This document shows positions 1-5,986 of a stretch of DNA of 13,817 nucleotides, piece by piece (positions within the stretch are counted from its first letter, which is position 1; every line of letters begins with the position of its first letter). Under the pieces are notes generated by a model. That model had not been told where the DNA came from. It did not search any database and was given only the letters and a program-made list of their open reading frames with translations. A program made the position numbers and the translations under genes. This stretch comes from an uncultured Vogesella sp. (GTDB lineage: Bacteria > Pseudomonadota > Gammaproteobacteria > Burkholderiales > Chromobacteriaceae), in assembly GCA_946479405.1 (NCBI GenBank), contig CAMLGD010000078.1, positions 1 through 13,817 on the forward strand. Reading direction: 5' to 3'.

Positions 1-340
1 TGCCGGCCACCGCGGTAGGCAGCGCAAACGGCAGGTCCACCAGCGCATCCACCAGCTTCTTGCCGGGAAAGCGGTAACGCACCAGCGCCCACGCCAGCAG
101 CAGGCCGAACACGGTATTGATGACCGCCGCCAGCAGCGCCATGCCGAAGCTCAGGCGGTAGGACGCCAGCACCCGTGGCGCGGTCACCGCGTCCCAGAAG
201 CCGTCCAGCGGCAGGCTGCTGGCACGTAGAAATACCGCCGACAGCGGAATCAGCACCACCAGCGACAAATAGGTAAGGGTGAAACCCAGCGACAGGCCAA
301 AGCCGGGCAACACACGGGGCAAGGTTGCGGCGCGGCTCAT
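1..340 (-). CDS. cysT: Sulfate/thiosulfate ABC transporter permease CysT (CysU), 5' part only
   Basis: This is the N-terminal 113 residues of an inner-membrane permease that runs off the left edge of the window. The protein begins MSRAATLPRVLPGFGLSLG, has a first hydrophobic helix at about residues 14-38 and a second at about 66-86, and ends at the window edge in RYRFPGKK then DLPFALPTAVAG. This stretch is highly characteristic of CysT/CysU, which pairs with CysW and the ATPase CysA to import sulfate or thiosulfate delivered by Sbp or CysP. The ATG at 340 has a GAGG about 9 bases upstream and overlaps the stop of a 10-codon leader frame by ATGA. The sbp gene lies on the same strand about 1.5 kb upstream, but repeats intervene, so cysT probably needs its own promoter. 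Identity is strong; the rest of the gene and cysW/cysA would lie beyond base 1. Confidence 0.92.
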   Translation of the reverse strand, partial: MSRAATLPRVLPGFGLSLGFTLTYLSLVVLIPLSAVFLRASSLPLDGFWDAVTAPRVLASYRLSFGMALLAAVINTVFGLLLAWALVRYRFPGKKLVDALVDLPFALPTAVAG

Positions 341-369
341 GCGGCGGCACCTCGAACGGTCGGTTTCAT
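337..369 (-). CDS. Possible 10-codon leader peptide coupled to cysT
   Basis: A minimal frame, MKPTVRGAAA then TGA, begins at 369 and ends so that its stop overlaps the cysT start (ATGA). It carries a better ribosome binding site (AGGA, 6 bases before its ATG) than cysT itself. The arrangement suggests translational coupling: ribosomes loaded on the leader would reinitiate at cysT. The peptide has no cysteine or methionine run, so classical sulfur attenuation is not indicated. It could also be a chance frame. Confidence 0.3.
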   Translation of the reverse strand: MKPTVRGAAA

Positions 370-384
370 GCTGCTTCCTGTGGC

Positions 385-460
385 TATATAACTGAGCACA
401 GGATATTGGCCGCCTTCTTATTCGAAAAATAAGGATTTCTTCGTTGCTTATTCAATAACT
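385..460 (-). promoter_or_regulatory. AT-rich candidate cysT promoter with TTAT/ATAA inverted repeats
   Basis: This is the only AT-rich segment between the repeat block and cysT. It holds an inverted repeat CTTATT-N5-AATAAG (417-433), a second TTATT-C-AATAA (448-458), the 8-mer TTGCTTAT (444-451), and a TATATA that could serve as a -10 on the minus strand (385-390). TTGCTTAT also occurs in the long inverted repeat upstream of sbp, at a similar distance from the gene. Shared sites in front of two sulfate-uptake genes fit a LysR-type regulator such as CysB. The regulator assignment is inference; no matching -35 is evident, which would suit an activator-dependent promoter. Confidence 0.4.
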
Positions 461-533
461 GAAAAAGCGGGGGCAGACGTATTGATATAACGGAGGGTTG
501 TAAGCGGACGGCTTGGTGGCGTGGCGGCGGCAA

Positions 534-646
534 ACGTTGGCCGCGGCTAGCCGGTCGCCGGCATGCGGCCAACGTGTGTTGCTGGCGTGGCCTCCGCGAC
601 GCGGAAGATGTTTGCAATCGCCGGTTCTGCCCGGCACACGGGAAGG
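534..646 (+). repeat. Truncated copy (A) of the intergenic repeat family
   Basis: Copy A starts with the inverted repeat ACGTTGGCCGC (534-544) / GCGGCCAACGT (565-575). It continues into an ~80-base module (565-646) matching 755-838 and, in reverse, about 1269-1376. The module contains two small hairpins, TCCGC-GAC-GCGGA and GCCGG-N6-CCGGC. After about 646 the similarity to the other copies fades, so this copy is degenerate or internally deleted. Bases 470-533 and 647-732 show no convincing gene: reading frames on both strands here match each other only because the DNA is repeated. Confidence 0.65.
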
Positions 647-732
647 AGCACGTGGCTGCAGTGCTGCCAACACGGCAGGTTGGGCTGAATGCAATACCGT
701 CCAACGCTCTCCGCGTAATGAGTCAAAAGTGC

Positions 733-1034
733 TGGCAGCAAGCTGCACGGGTTTGCTGCCAATGTGTTTTGTGGGTGTGGAATCCGCTACGCGGATAATG
801 ATTGAAGTCGCCGGCTCCGCCCGGCGCACGGGACAAGGGGCGACCGCCGCCCCTTGCCAATCCCCGGCTCTCCCGAAGGCTGCTCGAAACCCCGGTCAAA
901 ACGGCCCGCCCCAGGCGCCGCTGATTCGCCGCTTGCTAACGGCGCGCGGCTCAGACAGCGGCTTAATACCTGGGGCGCACCGCTTCGCCCGGCTCGCGCC
1001 AACGGGATTGGGGCGCGTCGGTACGGTGTGGCTA
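733..1034 (+). repeat. Repeat unit B, left arm of a large inverted repeat
   Basis: Unit B begins with a stem-loop (TGGCAGCAAGC 733-743 with GTTTGCTGCCA 751-761, one G-T pair) and then the conserved module containing ATCCGC-TAC-GCGGAT and GCCGG-N6-CCGGC. It continues for about 280 bases to a degenerate end near 1034. Read forward, it aligns along its whole length with the reverse complement of unit C; for example GAAACCCCGG/GTTCAAAA near 888 and TTGCTAACGGC near 935 recur in C. The translated frames of the two units also resemble each other, which reflects nucleotide repetition and not a shared protein. Confidence 0.7.
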
Positions 1035-1070
1035 GTCGACGATTGGGCTGACGTGCGAGTGCTTTGATCC

Positions 1071-1376
1071 GGCCAACGTTGTACCGCGCCCATTGCCCCA
1101 TTGGGCCGCGCCGGGCAAAAAGGCGTACGCCAGGTTTTAAGGAGGCAGCTGAGCCGTTTGCCGTTAGCAAACGGTGAATTGCCGACGCCTGGCGCATGCC
1201 TTTTTGAACGGGGTTTCGCGGACCGCTGGGGCGAGTGGGGTCGCTAGGGGGCGGCGGCACGCCCTCTGGCCCGTGCGCCGGGCGGAACCGGCGACTTCAA
1301 ACAATATCCGCGCAGCGGATTCAAAACCCGGCGCGTTACGATGCAACGTTGGCCGCATCTACATGCGGCCAACGTT
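1071..1376 (-). repeat. Repeat unit C, MITE-like element with 11-bp terminal inverted repeats
   Basis: Unit C is bounded by perfect terminal inverted repeats GGCCAACGTTG (1071-1081) and CAACGTTGGCC (1344-1354), giving a 284-bp element without a plausible gene. Its outer end forms a perfect 14-bp stem, AACGTTGGCCGCAT (1345-1358) with its complement at 1363-1376 around a CTAC loop, ending 9 bases beyond the stop of the hydrolase-like gene. Internally there is a further hairpin, CCGTTTGC (1154-1161) / GCAAACGG (1167-1174). It lies in inverted orientation to unit B. No transposase is present, so if mobile it is non-autonomous. Target-site duplications were not recognisable. Confidence 0.65.
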
Positions 1377-1385
1377 CACCCTCCC

Positions 1386-1850
1386 TCAGCACTCCCCCGA
1401 CAACGGTAGCCCGGCCAGGCGGATCAGGTCGGCCAGCAACGGCGCCAGCTCGGCGGCATCGTCGCCGCTGCCGGACAGCAGGTGCAGCCGCGCCTGCCAT
1501 ACCGCGGCCAGGCTGGCGGCCTGGGTCAGCCGCGGGTAACGCGGATCGGGGCGATGGCAGGCCACCAGCGCGGGAAACGGCAGCACCGGCGCCGCCAGCG
1601 GGTCGCCCTGCGGCGACAGCAGCAGCGCGGCGCGGCAGCGGCCGTCCGGCGGCAGCATCGCCAGTGCCGGCGCGCAGTGCTCGCCGTGCGTCAGCAGCAC
1701 GAATGGCGTATTGCCCCCCTGCAACCAGCCGGCCAGCGCCGGCAGGTCCGCCAGTAAAAACGCACCCTGCCGGCGCGCAAGCGTCTGCAGGGTGCGGCCA
1801 TCGGTGTGCCGGCCGTCGGCAAGCAGCAGCAACGGCAGGCCGGCGGACAT
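1386..1850 (-). CDS. Small alpha/beta-hydrolase-like protein (RBBP9/YdeN-like), apparently lacking catalytic residues
   Basis: A 154-residue protein, somewhat shorter than the ~180 usual for RBBP9/YdeN hydrolases. Its pattern of hydrophobic strands fits that fold: LPLLLLADG at 5-13, TPFVLLTHG at 48-56, CRAALLLSPQGDP at 72-84, and PFPALVACHRPDP at 91-103. Where the family has the nucleophile elbow G-x-S-x-G, this protein reads T54-H-G-E-H-C, with no serine. D102 may be the usual acid, but no histidine follows in the catalytic position near the C-terminus. The ATG overlaps the sbp stop by one base (TAATG), with AGGTG 6 bases before it, so it is translated with Sbp. It has no signal peptide and is probably cytoplasmic. 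Its role is unknown; co-transcription with sbp suggests a link to sulfate uptake. The family assignment is tentative. Confidence 0.65.
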   Translation of the reverse strand: MSAGLPLLLLADGRHTDGRTLQTLARRQGAFLLADLPALAGWLQGGNTPFVLLTHGEHCAPALAMLPPDGRCRAALLLSPQGDPLAAPVLPFPALVACHRPDPRYPRLTQAASLAAVWQARLHLLSGSGDDAAELAPLLADLIRLAGLPLSGEC

Positions 1851-2851
1851 TATTTCACCTGGATCTGGTCGAACACGCCGCCATCGGCGAAGTGCGTTTT
1901 CTGCGCGCGGGTCCAGCCGCCGAACACTTGGTCGATGGTGAACAGCTTCACCTTGCTGAACTTGTCGGCGTACTTGGCGGCCACCTTGGCATCACGCGGA
2001 CGGTAGTAGTTGGCCGCCGCCAGCTCCTGGCCTTCCGGGCTGTACAGGTAGTGCAGGTAGGCGTCGGCCACCTTGCGCGTGCCGCGCTTGTCCACCACCT
2101 TGTCCACCACGCTCACCGGCGGCTCGGCCAAGATGGACAGCGACGGGGTGACGATGTCGAACTTGTCCGGCCCCAGTTCCTTGGTCGCCAGGTAGGCCTC
2201 GTTTTCCCACGACAGCAGCACGTCGCCGATGCCGCGCTGGGTGAAGCTCACCAGCGAGCCGCGGGCGCCGGAATCCAGCACTTTCACGTTCTGGTAGATC
2301 TTCTTCACGAAGTCCTTGGCCTTGGCGTCGTTGCCGCCCGGCTGCTTCAGCGCGTAGCCCCAGGCTGCCAGGTAGTTCCAGCGCGCACCGCCGGAGGTTT
2401 TCGGGTTCGGCGTCACCACTTCCACGCCCGGCTTGATCAGGTCGTTCCAGTCGCGGATGCCCTTCGGGTTGCCCTTGCGCACCAGGAACACGATGGTGGA
2501 GGTGTAGGGCGCGGCGTTGTTGGGCAGGCGCTGCTGCCAGTTGGCCGGAATCAGCTTGGCTTCGGTATTCAGTGCGTCCACGTCGTAGGCCAGCGCCAGG
2601 GTTACCACGTCGGCTTCCAGGCCGTCGATCACCGCGCGCGCCTGCTTGCCGGAACCGCCGTGCGATTGCTTGATGGTGACGGTTTCACCGGTCTTGGCTT
2701 TCCAGTATTTGGCAAAGGCGGTGTTGAAGTCCTGGTACAGCTCGCGGGTCGGGTCGTAGGACACGTTGAGCAGGGTGACATCGGCCAGCGCATGGCCGGC
2801 CAGCGCGAACAGCAGGGTGGTGGCGGTAGCAAGACGGGTAAGGCGGTGCAT
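1850..2851 (-). CDS. sbp: Periplasmic sulfate/thiosulfate-binding protein
   Basis: A 333-residue periplasmic binding protein for sulfate or thiosulfate, the usual length for Sbp/CysP. It has an N-terminal signal peptide (positive MHRLTR, hydrophobic core, cleavage likely after ALA at residue 23). The mature protein starts [20 protein letters not shown], a hallmark of the family. Other family stretches are [12 protein letters not shown] near 63, [17 protein letters not shown] near 148, and [11 protein letters not shown] near 212. It would deliver anion to the CysT-CysW-CysA transporter. The start at 2851 has GGGGAG 7 bases upstream. The downstream hydrolase-like gene overlaps by one base. Sulfur-source control by a CysB-type regulator is expected for the family. 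Discrimination between sulfate and thiosulfate is not possible from sequence inspection. Confidence 0.95.
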   Translation of the reverse strand: MHRLTRLATATTLLFALAGHALADVTLLNVSYDPTRELYQDFNTAFAKYWKAKTGETVTIKQSHGGSGKQARAVIDGLEADVVTLALAYDVDALNTEAKLIPANWQQRLPNNAAPYTSTIVFLVRKGNPKGIRDWNDLIKPGVEVVTPNPKTSGGARWNYLAAWGYALKQPGGNDAKAKDFVKKIYQNVKVLDSGARGSLVSFTQRGIGDVLLSWENEAYLATKELGPDKFDIVTPSLSILAEPPVSVVDKVVDKRGTRKVADAYLHYLYSPEGQELAAANYYRPRDAKVAAKYADKFSKVKLFTIDQVFGGWTRAQKTHFADGGVFDQIQVK

Positions 2852-2921
2852 GGTGTTCTCCCCTTTGGATCAGCAGTTGATGGGGAGAATCTAACCAAGC
2901 CACCCATGGCGGCGAACCAAG

Positions 2922-2965
2922 AAAAACTGCATTGCTTATCACGGAAAAATTGATAAGCAATGCAG
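2922..2965 (-). terminator. Intrinsic terminator of the two-component operon, possibly doubling as an sbp operator
   Basis: A perfect 14-bp inverted repeat (2927-2940 with 2952-2965, 11-base loop) begins 22 bases after the histidine kinase stop. On the minus strand it is followed directly by five T residues (2922-2926), which fits rho-independent termination of the upstream operon; no T run follows on the plus strand. The same repeat contains TTGCTTAT/ATAAGCAA, an 8-mer found also upstream of cysT, and sits about 75-115 bases before the sbp start. It may therefore also be a binding site for a sulfur regulator. Confidence 0.75.
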
Positions 2966-2987
2966 TGGGCACCGTGGCGGCGCAGGG

Positions 2988-4280
2988 TCAGTCTGGCCGC
3001 AGTTCCACGCTCAGACCGCCTTCTGGCCGGTTGTGCCAGCTCAGCTGCAGGCCGTGCAGCTCGGCGATGCGGCGCACGATGGACAACCCCAGGCCGCTGC
3101 CGCTCTGGCTCTGCCCCGGCGGGCGATAGAAGCGCTGGCCGATGTGCGGCAGGTGCTCGGCGGCGATGCCCGGACCGTTGTCGCTGACGCGGATCAGCTG
3201 CGGGCTGATTTCCAGCAGCACGTCGGCGCCGGGCGGCGAGTAGCGCACCGCGTTGTCCAGCAGGTTGCGCAGCAGCAGCGACAGCAGCAATGCCTCGCCG
3301 GCCGGCAGCGGGCCGCCGCTGACCTGATGGTGGATGTGGCTGCCGCGCACCGCGCTGTAATCAGCCACCTGCTGGCAGGCCTGCGCGGCCAGCTGCGCCC
3401 AGTCCAGCGGCTGGCGCGGCAGGTCTTGCTGCTGCTCCAGCCGCGACAACGCCAGCAGCTGGTCCACCAGATGGCTGGCGCGGTCCACCCCCTGCATCAC
3501 CTTGCCGGCGGCGGCGTTGCGGGCATTGGCGTCGTCCAGCAGGGTCAGCAGCTCGGCCTGCACCCGCAAGGCGGCCAACGGGCTGCGCAGCTCGTGCGCG
3601 GCAGAGGCGGTGAACTGGCGCTCGCGCTGCAGCGTACCGGCAACGCGGTCGATCAGGCCGTTGAGGCTGTCGAGCAACGGTTGCAGTTCGCTGGGCAGCG
3701 GGTGCGCCAACGGCGTCGGGTCGTCCGGCTGGCGCTGCAGCAGGGTGCGGCACAAGTCGGCCAACGGTTGCAGCGCACGGAACACCGCCCACCACACCGC
3801 GCCCAGCGCAAACGGCAGCAGCAGCAGCCACACCATGGTCTGGGTCAGCAGCAGGCCGCTGATGGCTTCCAGCCGCTCGCTGTTTTCCTGCGCCACCGCC
3901 ACACTGCCGGCCGGGCCGGACAGGTAGTAGACGCGCCAGTCTTCGTTGTCGTGCTGCAGCGAGTGAAAGCCGTTTTCGCCGGCGTGATAGGGCAGCTCCA
4001 GCCCCTCGCTGTCCACCAGCAGGCGCTGGCCCTGTGGATTCCACACCGCCACCGCCTGGTGGTCGGTCTGTTCCGCCTTGGGGTCGCTGCCTGCCGGCTG
4101 TTGCACCAGCATCGGCAGCGTGCTGTACAGCTGGCGGGCGAAGATCTGCTGCTGGCCGTCGTACAGCTCGTTCACTTCGTGGCGCGCATGCAGTGCCAGC
4201 AGCACGCTGCCAAGCAGCCACAACGGGGTGACCACCAGCAACAGGCTGCGTACCAGTTGGCCGCGCAGGCTGTAGTTCAC
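2988..4280 (-). CDS. qseC: Sensor histidine kinase, QseC-like
   Basis: A 430-residue inner-membrane sensor kinase. Transmembrane helix 1 is at about 11-31, a periplasmic sensor region at about 32-142, and helix 2 at about 143-167, followed by a short HAMP-like linker. The dimerisation and phosphoacceptor box reads ASAAHELRSPLAAL with H229. The ATPase domain has the N-box (LLRNLLDNAVRYS, N339 and N343), G1 (DNGPGI, D367) and G2 (GSGLGLS, 394-400), so all catalytic motifs are intact. The GTG start overlaps the regulator stop (GTGA), with GGAG 7 bases upstream. The regulator partner is QseB-like, which supports the QseC assignment; TctE or PmrB type kinases are the alternatives. The signal sensed cannot be read from the sequence. 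The presence of PmrA/QseB-like boxes near eptA suggests an envelope-stress or metal-cation input. Confidence 0.88.
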   Translation of the reverse strand: MNYSLRGQLVRSLLLVVTPLWLLGSVLLALHARHEVNELYDGQQQIFARQLYSTLPMLVQQPAGSDPKAEQTDHQAVAVWNPQGQRLLVDSEGLELPYHAGENGFHSLQHDNEDWRVYYLSGPAGSVAVAQENSERLEAISGLLLTQTMVWLLLLPFALGAVWWAVFRALQPLADLCRTLLQRQPDDPTPLAHPLPSELQPLLDSLNGLIDRVAGTLQRERQFTASAAHELRSPLAALRVQAELLTLLDDANARNAAAGKVMQGVDRASHLVDQLLALSRLEQQQDLPRQPLDWAQLAAQACQQVADYSAVRGSHIHHQVSGGPLPAGEALLLSLLLRNLLDNAVRYSPPGADVLLEISPQLIRVSDNGPGIAAEHLPHIGQRFYRPPGQSQSGSGLGLSIVRRIAELHGLQLSWHNRPEGGLSVELRPD

Positions 4281-4939
4281 GCGCCGTCTCCCAGCGTGTA
4301 GCCCAGCCCGCGGCGGGTCTTGATGAAATCGGCGCCCAGTTTCTTGCGCAGGTGGTGGATGTGTACTTCCACCGCGTTGCTTTCCACCTCGTGCGCCCAG
4401 TCGTACAGTTTTTCTTCGATCTCGGCGCGGCTGAGCACGCGATTGCGGTTACCCAGCAGCACCTCCAGCACCGCCAGCTCGCGCGCCGACAGCGCCACCG
4501 GCTGGCCATCCAGCGTCACCTGGCGGGCGGCCGGGTCGAGGCTGACGCGGCCGTGCGTCAGCAGCGGCGTACTGCTGCCGCCGCGGCGACGCAGCAGCGC
4601 GCGCAGCCGTGCGGCCAACTCGCCCAGCGCAAACGGCTTTACCAGGTAGTCGTCGGCACCGGCATCCAGGCCGCGGATGCGGTCGTTGACGCCATCGCGG
4701 GCAGTGAGCAGCAGCACCGGCTCGTGCTGGCCGGCACGGCGCCAGGCAGCCAGCACCTCCAGCCCGTCCATGCCGGGCAGGCCCAGATCCAGCACCACCG
4801 CGTCGTAGGGCGCGGCGCGGATGCCGGACAACGCCAGCTTGCCATCGCGCAGCCAGTCGCAGCTGAACCCCAGCGCCTGCAAACCGGCCTGCAGCCCGTC
4901 CCCGATCAGGGGGTCATCCTCGACGATCAATACCCGCAT
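4277..4939 (-). CDS. qseB: OmpR-family response regulator, QseB-like
   Basis: A 220-residue response regulator. The receiver domain (1-115) has acidic pocket E7-D8-D9, phosphoacceptor D51 in DLGLPGMDG, T79 and K101 in VKPFALGE. The OmpR-type winged-helix DNA-binding domain (about 125-218) ends in a VESNAVEVHIHHLRKKLG segment and TRRGLGYTLGD. LIGDGLQAGL and the EEKLYDW / SNAVEVH wording are closer to enterobacterial QseB than to PmrA, although both belong to the same subgroup. It starts 9 bases after the cytochrome b gene, with AGGA upstream, and overlaps the kinase gene by 4 bases, so the three genes form one unit. Regulators of this type bind direct repeats about 11 bp apart; such repeats occur nearby at 5948-5986, 6735-6762 and 8520-8536, which makes these the natural candidate targets. 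Confidence 0.88.
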   Translation of the reverse strand: MRVLIVEDDPLIGDGLQAGLQALGFSCDWLRDGKLALSGIRAAPYDAVVLDLGLPGMDGLEVLAAWRRAGQHEPVLLLTARDGVNDRIRGLDAGADDYLVKPFALGELAARLRALLRRRGGSSTPLLTHGRVSLDPAARQVTLDGQPVALSARELAVLEVLLGNRNRVLSRAEIEEKLYDWAHEVESNAVEVHIHHLRKKLGADFIKTRRGLGYTLGDGA

Positions 4940-4948
4940 GCTGTGTTC

Positions 4949-5494
4949 CTATCGCCATTCCTTGATACCGGTAATCATGGCACGAACCAGGTTCACCCGC
5001 TCGATACGGCTCATGACGATAGCCGCCAGCGCATGCAGCCCCACCGCCGCCAGCAAGGTGTTGGCCAGCGCCTCGTGCAGTTCTTCCAGCCAGTCTTCGC
5101 CAAAGTAGGCATCGGTGCCCATCAGGTAACCGCTCACCCCCAGCGACAGCACCAGCCCCATCAGCGCGAACATCATCAGCGCGCCCAGCGGGTTGTGGCC
5201 GCTGACTTGCGGATGCTGGCCCCCCTTCACCGCGCCCAGATGCGCTTTCAGCCGTGACGGCGTCGGGAAGAAGCTGGCAAAGCGGGCATGCCGGCTGCCG
5301 ATGAAGCCCCACAGGATGCGGGCCAGCACCAGCCCGCTGGCGAGATAGCCGGCCCAGCGGTGCGGCGGGTCGCCCTCTTCCAGCACGAACAGGTTGAGCA
5401 TGACGCAGCTCACCAGCGTCCAGTGGAACAGGCGCACAAACGGATCCCACACTTCTTCGCGGCGGATACGATTTTGCTCGGAAAGGGTGCTCAT
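4949..5494 (-). CDS. Cytochrome b561-type membrane protein
   Basis: A 181-residue integral membrane protein of the bacterial cytochrome b561 / Ni-Fe-hydrogenase b-subunit type. There are four hydrophobic helices, at about 22-38, 48-65, 103-124 and 140-162. Candidate haem ligands are H24 (VRLFHW), H45 (PPHRWAGY), H140 (EELHEALAN) and H154 (GLHALAAI), the usual spacing for two b-haems. It should carry electrons between the quinone pool and a periplasmic partner, here unidentified. I chose the ATG at 5494 (MSTLSEQNRI), with GGAG 8 bases upstream, over an in-frame ATG 33 bases earlier that has no such site. It is the first gene of a tight unit with the two-component genes. A small secreted PepSY-like gene precedes it; this grouping is seen with QseBC-like systems in other proteobacteria, but the functional link is not established. 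Confidence 0.85.
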   Translation of the reverse strand: MSTLSEQNRIRREEVWDPFVRLFHWTLVSCVMLNLFVLEEGDPPHRWAGYLASGLVLARILWGFIGSRHARFASFFPTPSRLKAHLGAVKGGQHPQVSGHNPLGALMMFALMGLVLSLGVSGYLMGTDAYFGEDWLEELHEALANTLLAAVGLHALAAIVMSRIERVNLVRAMITGIKEWR

Positions 5495-5568
5495 GATGGC
5501 GACTCCAGTAACCGCCGCGGCCAGCAACGCGCGGGCAACGGCAAATCAAGCGTGAACTGCGAACAAAC

Positions 5569-5593
5569 AAAAAAAGCCGGGCAGTTGCCCGGC
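5569..5593 (-). terminator. Intrinsic terminator after the PepSY-like gene
   Basis: GCCGGGCA (5576-5583) pairs perfectly with TGCCCGGC (5586-5593). On the minus strand the stem is followed by seven T residues (5569-5575). It lies 14 bases after the stop of the PepSY-like gene, so that gene is largely terminated before the cytochrome b gene. Expression of the downstream cytochrome b and two-component genes would depend on read-through or on a promoter within about 5495-5568. Confidence 0.85.
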
Positions 5594-5607
5594 CATGGCG
5601 GCGACGA

Positions 5608-5874
5608 TCAGTTCTCGATGTCGCTCTTTACCGGCTTGCCGGATACCGGGTCGAAGTAGATTTCCACTTTCTTGCCGTCCTTGTTCTTGCCGTAGATTTC
5701 GTAGCAGTTGCCGGACACCTTGAACTTCTTGATCTGGTAGCCCTGGCCTTCCAGCTGCTTCTTGAAGTCAGCTTCTTTCTGCCATTTGTCTTTCGGTTGT
5801 GCCGGGCACTGGGCGGAAGCAAAGGCGCTGGAGGCAACAACGGCCATCAGGCTTACGGCGAGCAGCTTTTTCAT
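5608..5874 (-). CDS. Small secreted PepSY-like protein
   Basis: An 88-residue exported protein. The signal peptide is clear (MKKLLAVSLMAVVASSAFASA, cleavage about residue 21). The mature 67 residues contain ADFKKQLEGQGYQIKKFKV, then CYEIYGKNKDGKKVEIYFD and PVSGKPVKSDIEN. This is the helix-then-strand pattern of PepSY domains, where the final strand follows a D-P-x-S/T-G-K turn. Cysteines C23 and C57 could form a disulfide in the periplasm. The start was placed at the ATG at 5874, with AAGGAG 9 bases upstream; a longer frame to 5943 would destroy the signal peptide. A four-unit CTTARC repeat array lies 74-112 bases upstream and a terminator follows, so it is probably a strongly regulated single-gene transcript. 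It may modulate the sensor kinase or bind metal or peptide in the periplasm; this is inference. Confidence 0.8.
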   Translation of the reverse strand: MKKLLAVSLMAVVASSAFASAQCPAQPKDKWQKEADFKKQLEGQGYQIKKFKVSGNCYEIYGKNKDGKKVEIYFDPVSGKPVKSDIEN

Positions 5875-5905
5875 GCGATGGTTCTCCTTGGAGGGGTCTG
5901 TGTTC

Positions 5906-5923
5906 ACCTGCACGCCTGCAGGT
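5906..5923. repeat. Short inverted repeat in the PepSY-like gene leader
   Basis: ACCTGCA (5906-5912) and TGCAGGT (5917-5923) form a perfect 7-bp inverted repeat with a 4-base spacer, 32-49 bases before the start codon. It could be a dyad operator or a hairpin in the 5' leader of the mRNA. No known factor is suggested by the sequence. Confidence 0.4.
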
Positions 5924-5947
5924 ACAGTGTCATTTAATGCCACTGGC

Positions 5948-5986
5948 CTTAACGGCGGCTTAGCTTTTGCTTAACCCAGGCTTAGC
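5948..5986 (-). promoter_or_regulatory. Four phased CTTARC repeats (PmrA/QseB-like box array) upstream of the PepSY-like gene
   Basis: Four hexamers read on the plus strand as CTTAAC, CTTAGC, CTTAAC, CTTAGC at 5948, 5959, 5970 and 5981. Each is separated by exactly 5 bases, giving an 11-bp period. On the minus strand, toward the PepSY-like gene, they read GYTAAG. The known PmrA/QseB site is a pair of TTAA-type hexamers 5 bp apart, so this is effectively two to three overlapping sites. The array overlaps the last codons and stop of the PAP2 gene. Binding by the nearby QseB-like regulator is inference. Confidence 0.7.

Noticed and set aside
787..1260. Long minus-strand frame of 157 codons, with similar frames on the plus strand at 513-1067 and 854-1051
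   Set aside because: The frames resemble each other because the DNA is an inverted repeat. They lack ribosome sites, are rich in Arg/Ala/Pro from GC-rich non-coding DNA, and match no protein family I recognise.
534..1376. CRISPR array
   Set aside because: The copies are few, long, partly inverted and irregularly spaced, with no short direct repeats and unique spacers; no cas gene is present.
1235..2953. Plus-strand frame of 572 codons
   Set aside because: It is antisense to sbp and the hydrolase-like gene, both with clear family features. High GC keeps the opposite frame open.
3033..4301. Plus-strand frame of 422 codons and other long plus frames over 4352-5257 and 6909-8666
   Set aside because: They lie opposite the histidine kinase, response regulator and eptA genes, and their His/Gln/Ala-rich composition is typical of antisense shadow.
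5875..5943. 23-codon N-terminal extension of the PepSY-like protein
   Set aside because: It would place a charged segment before an obvious signal peptide; the internal ATG at 5874 has AAGGAG.
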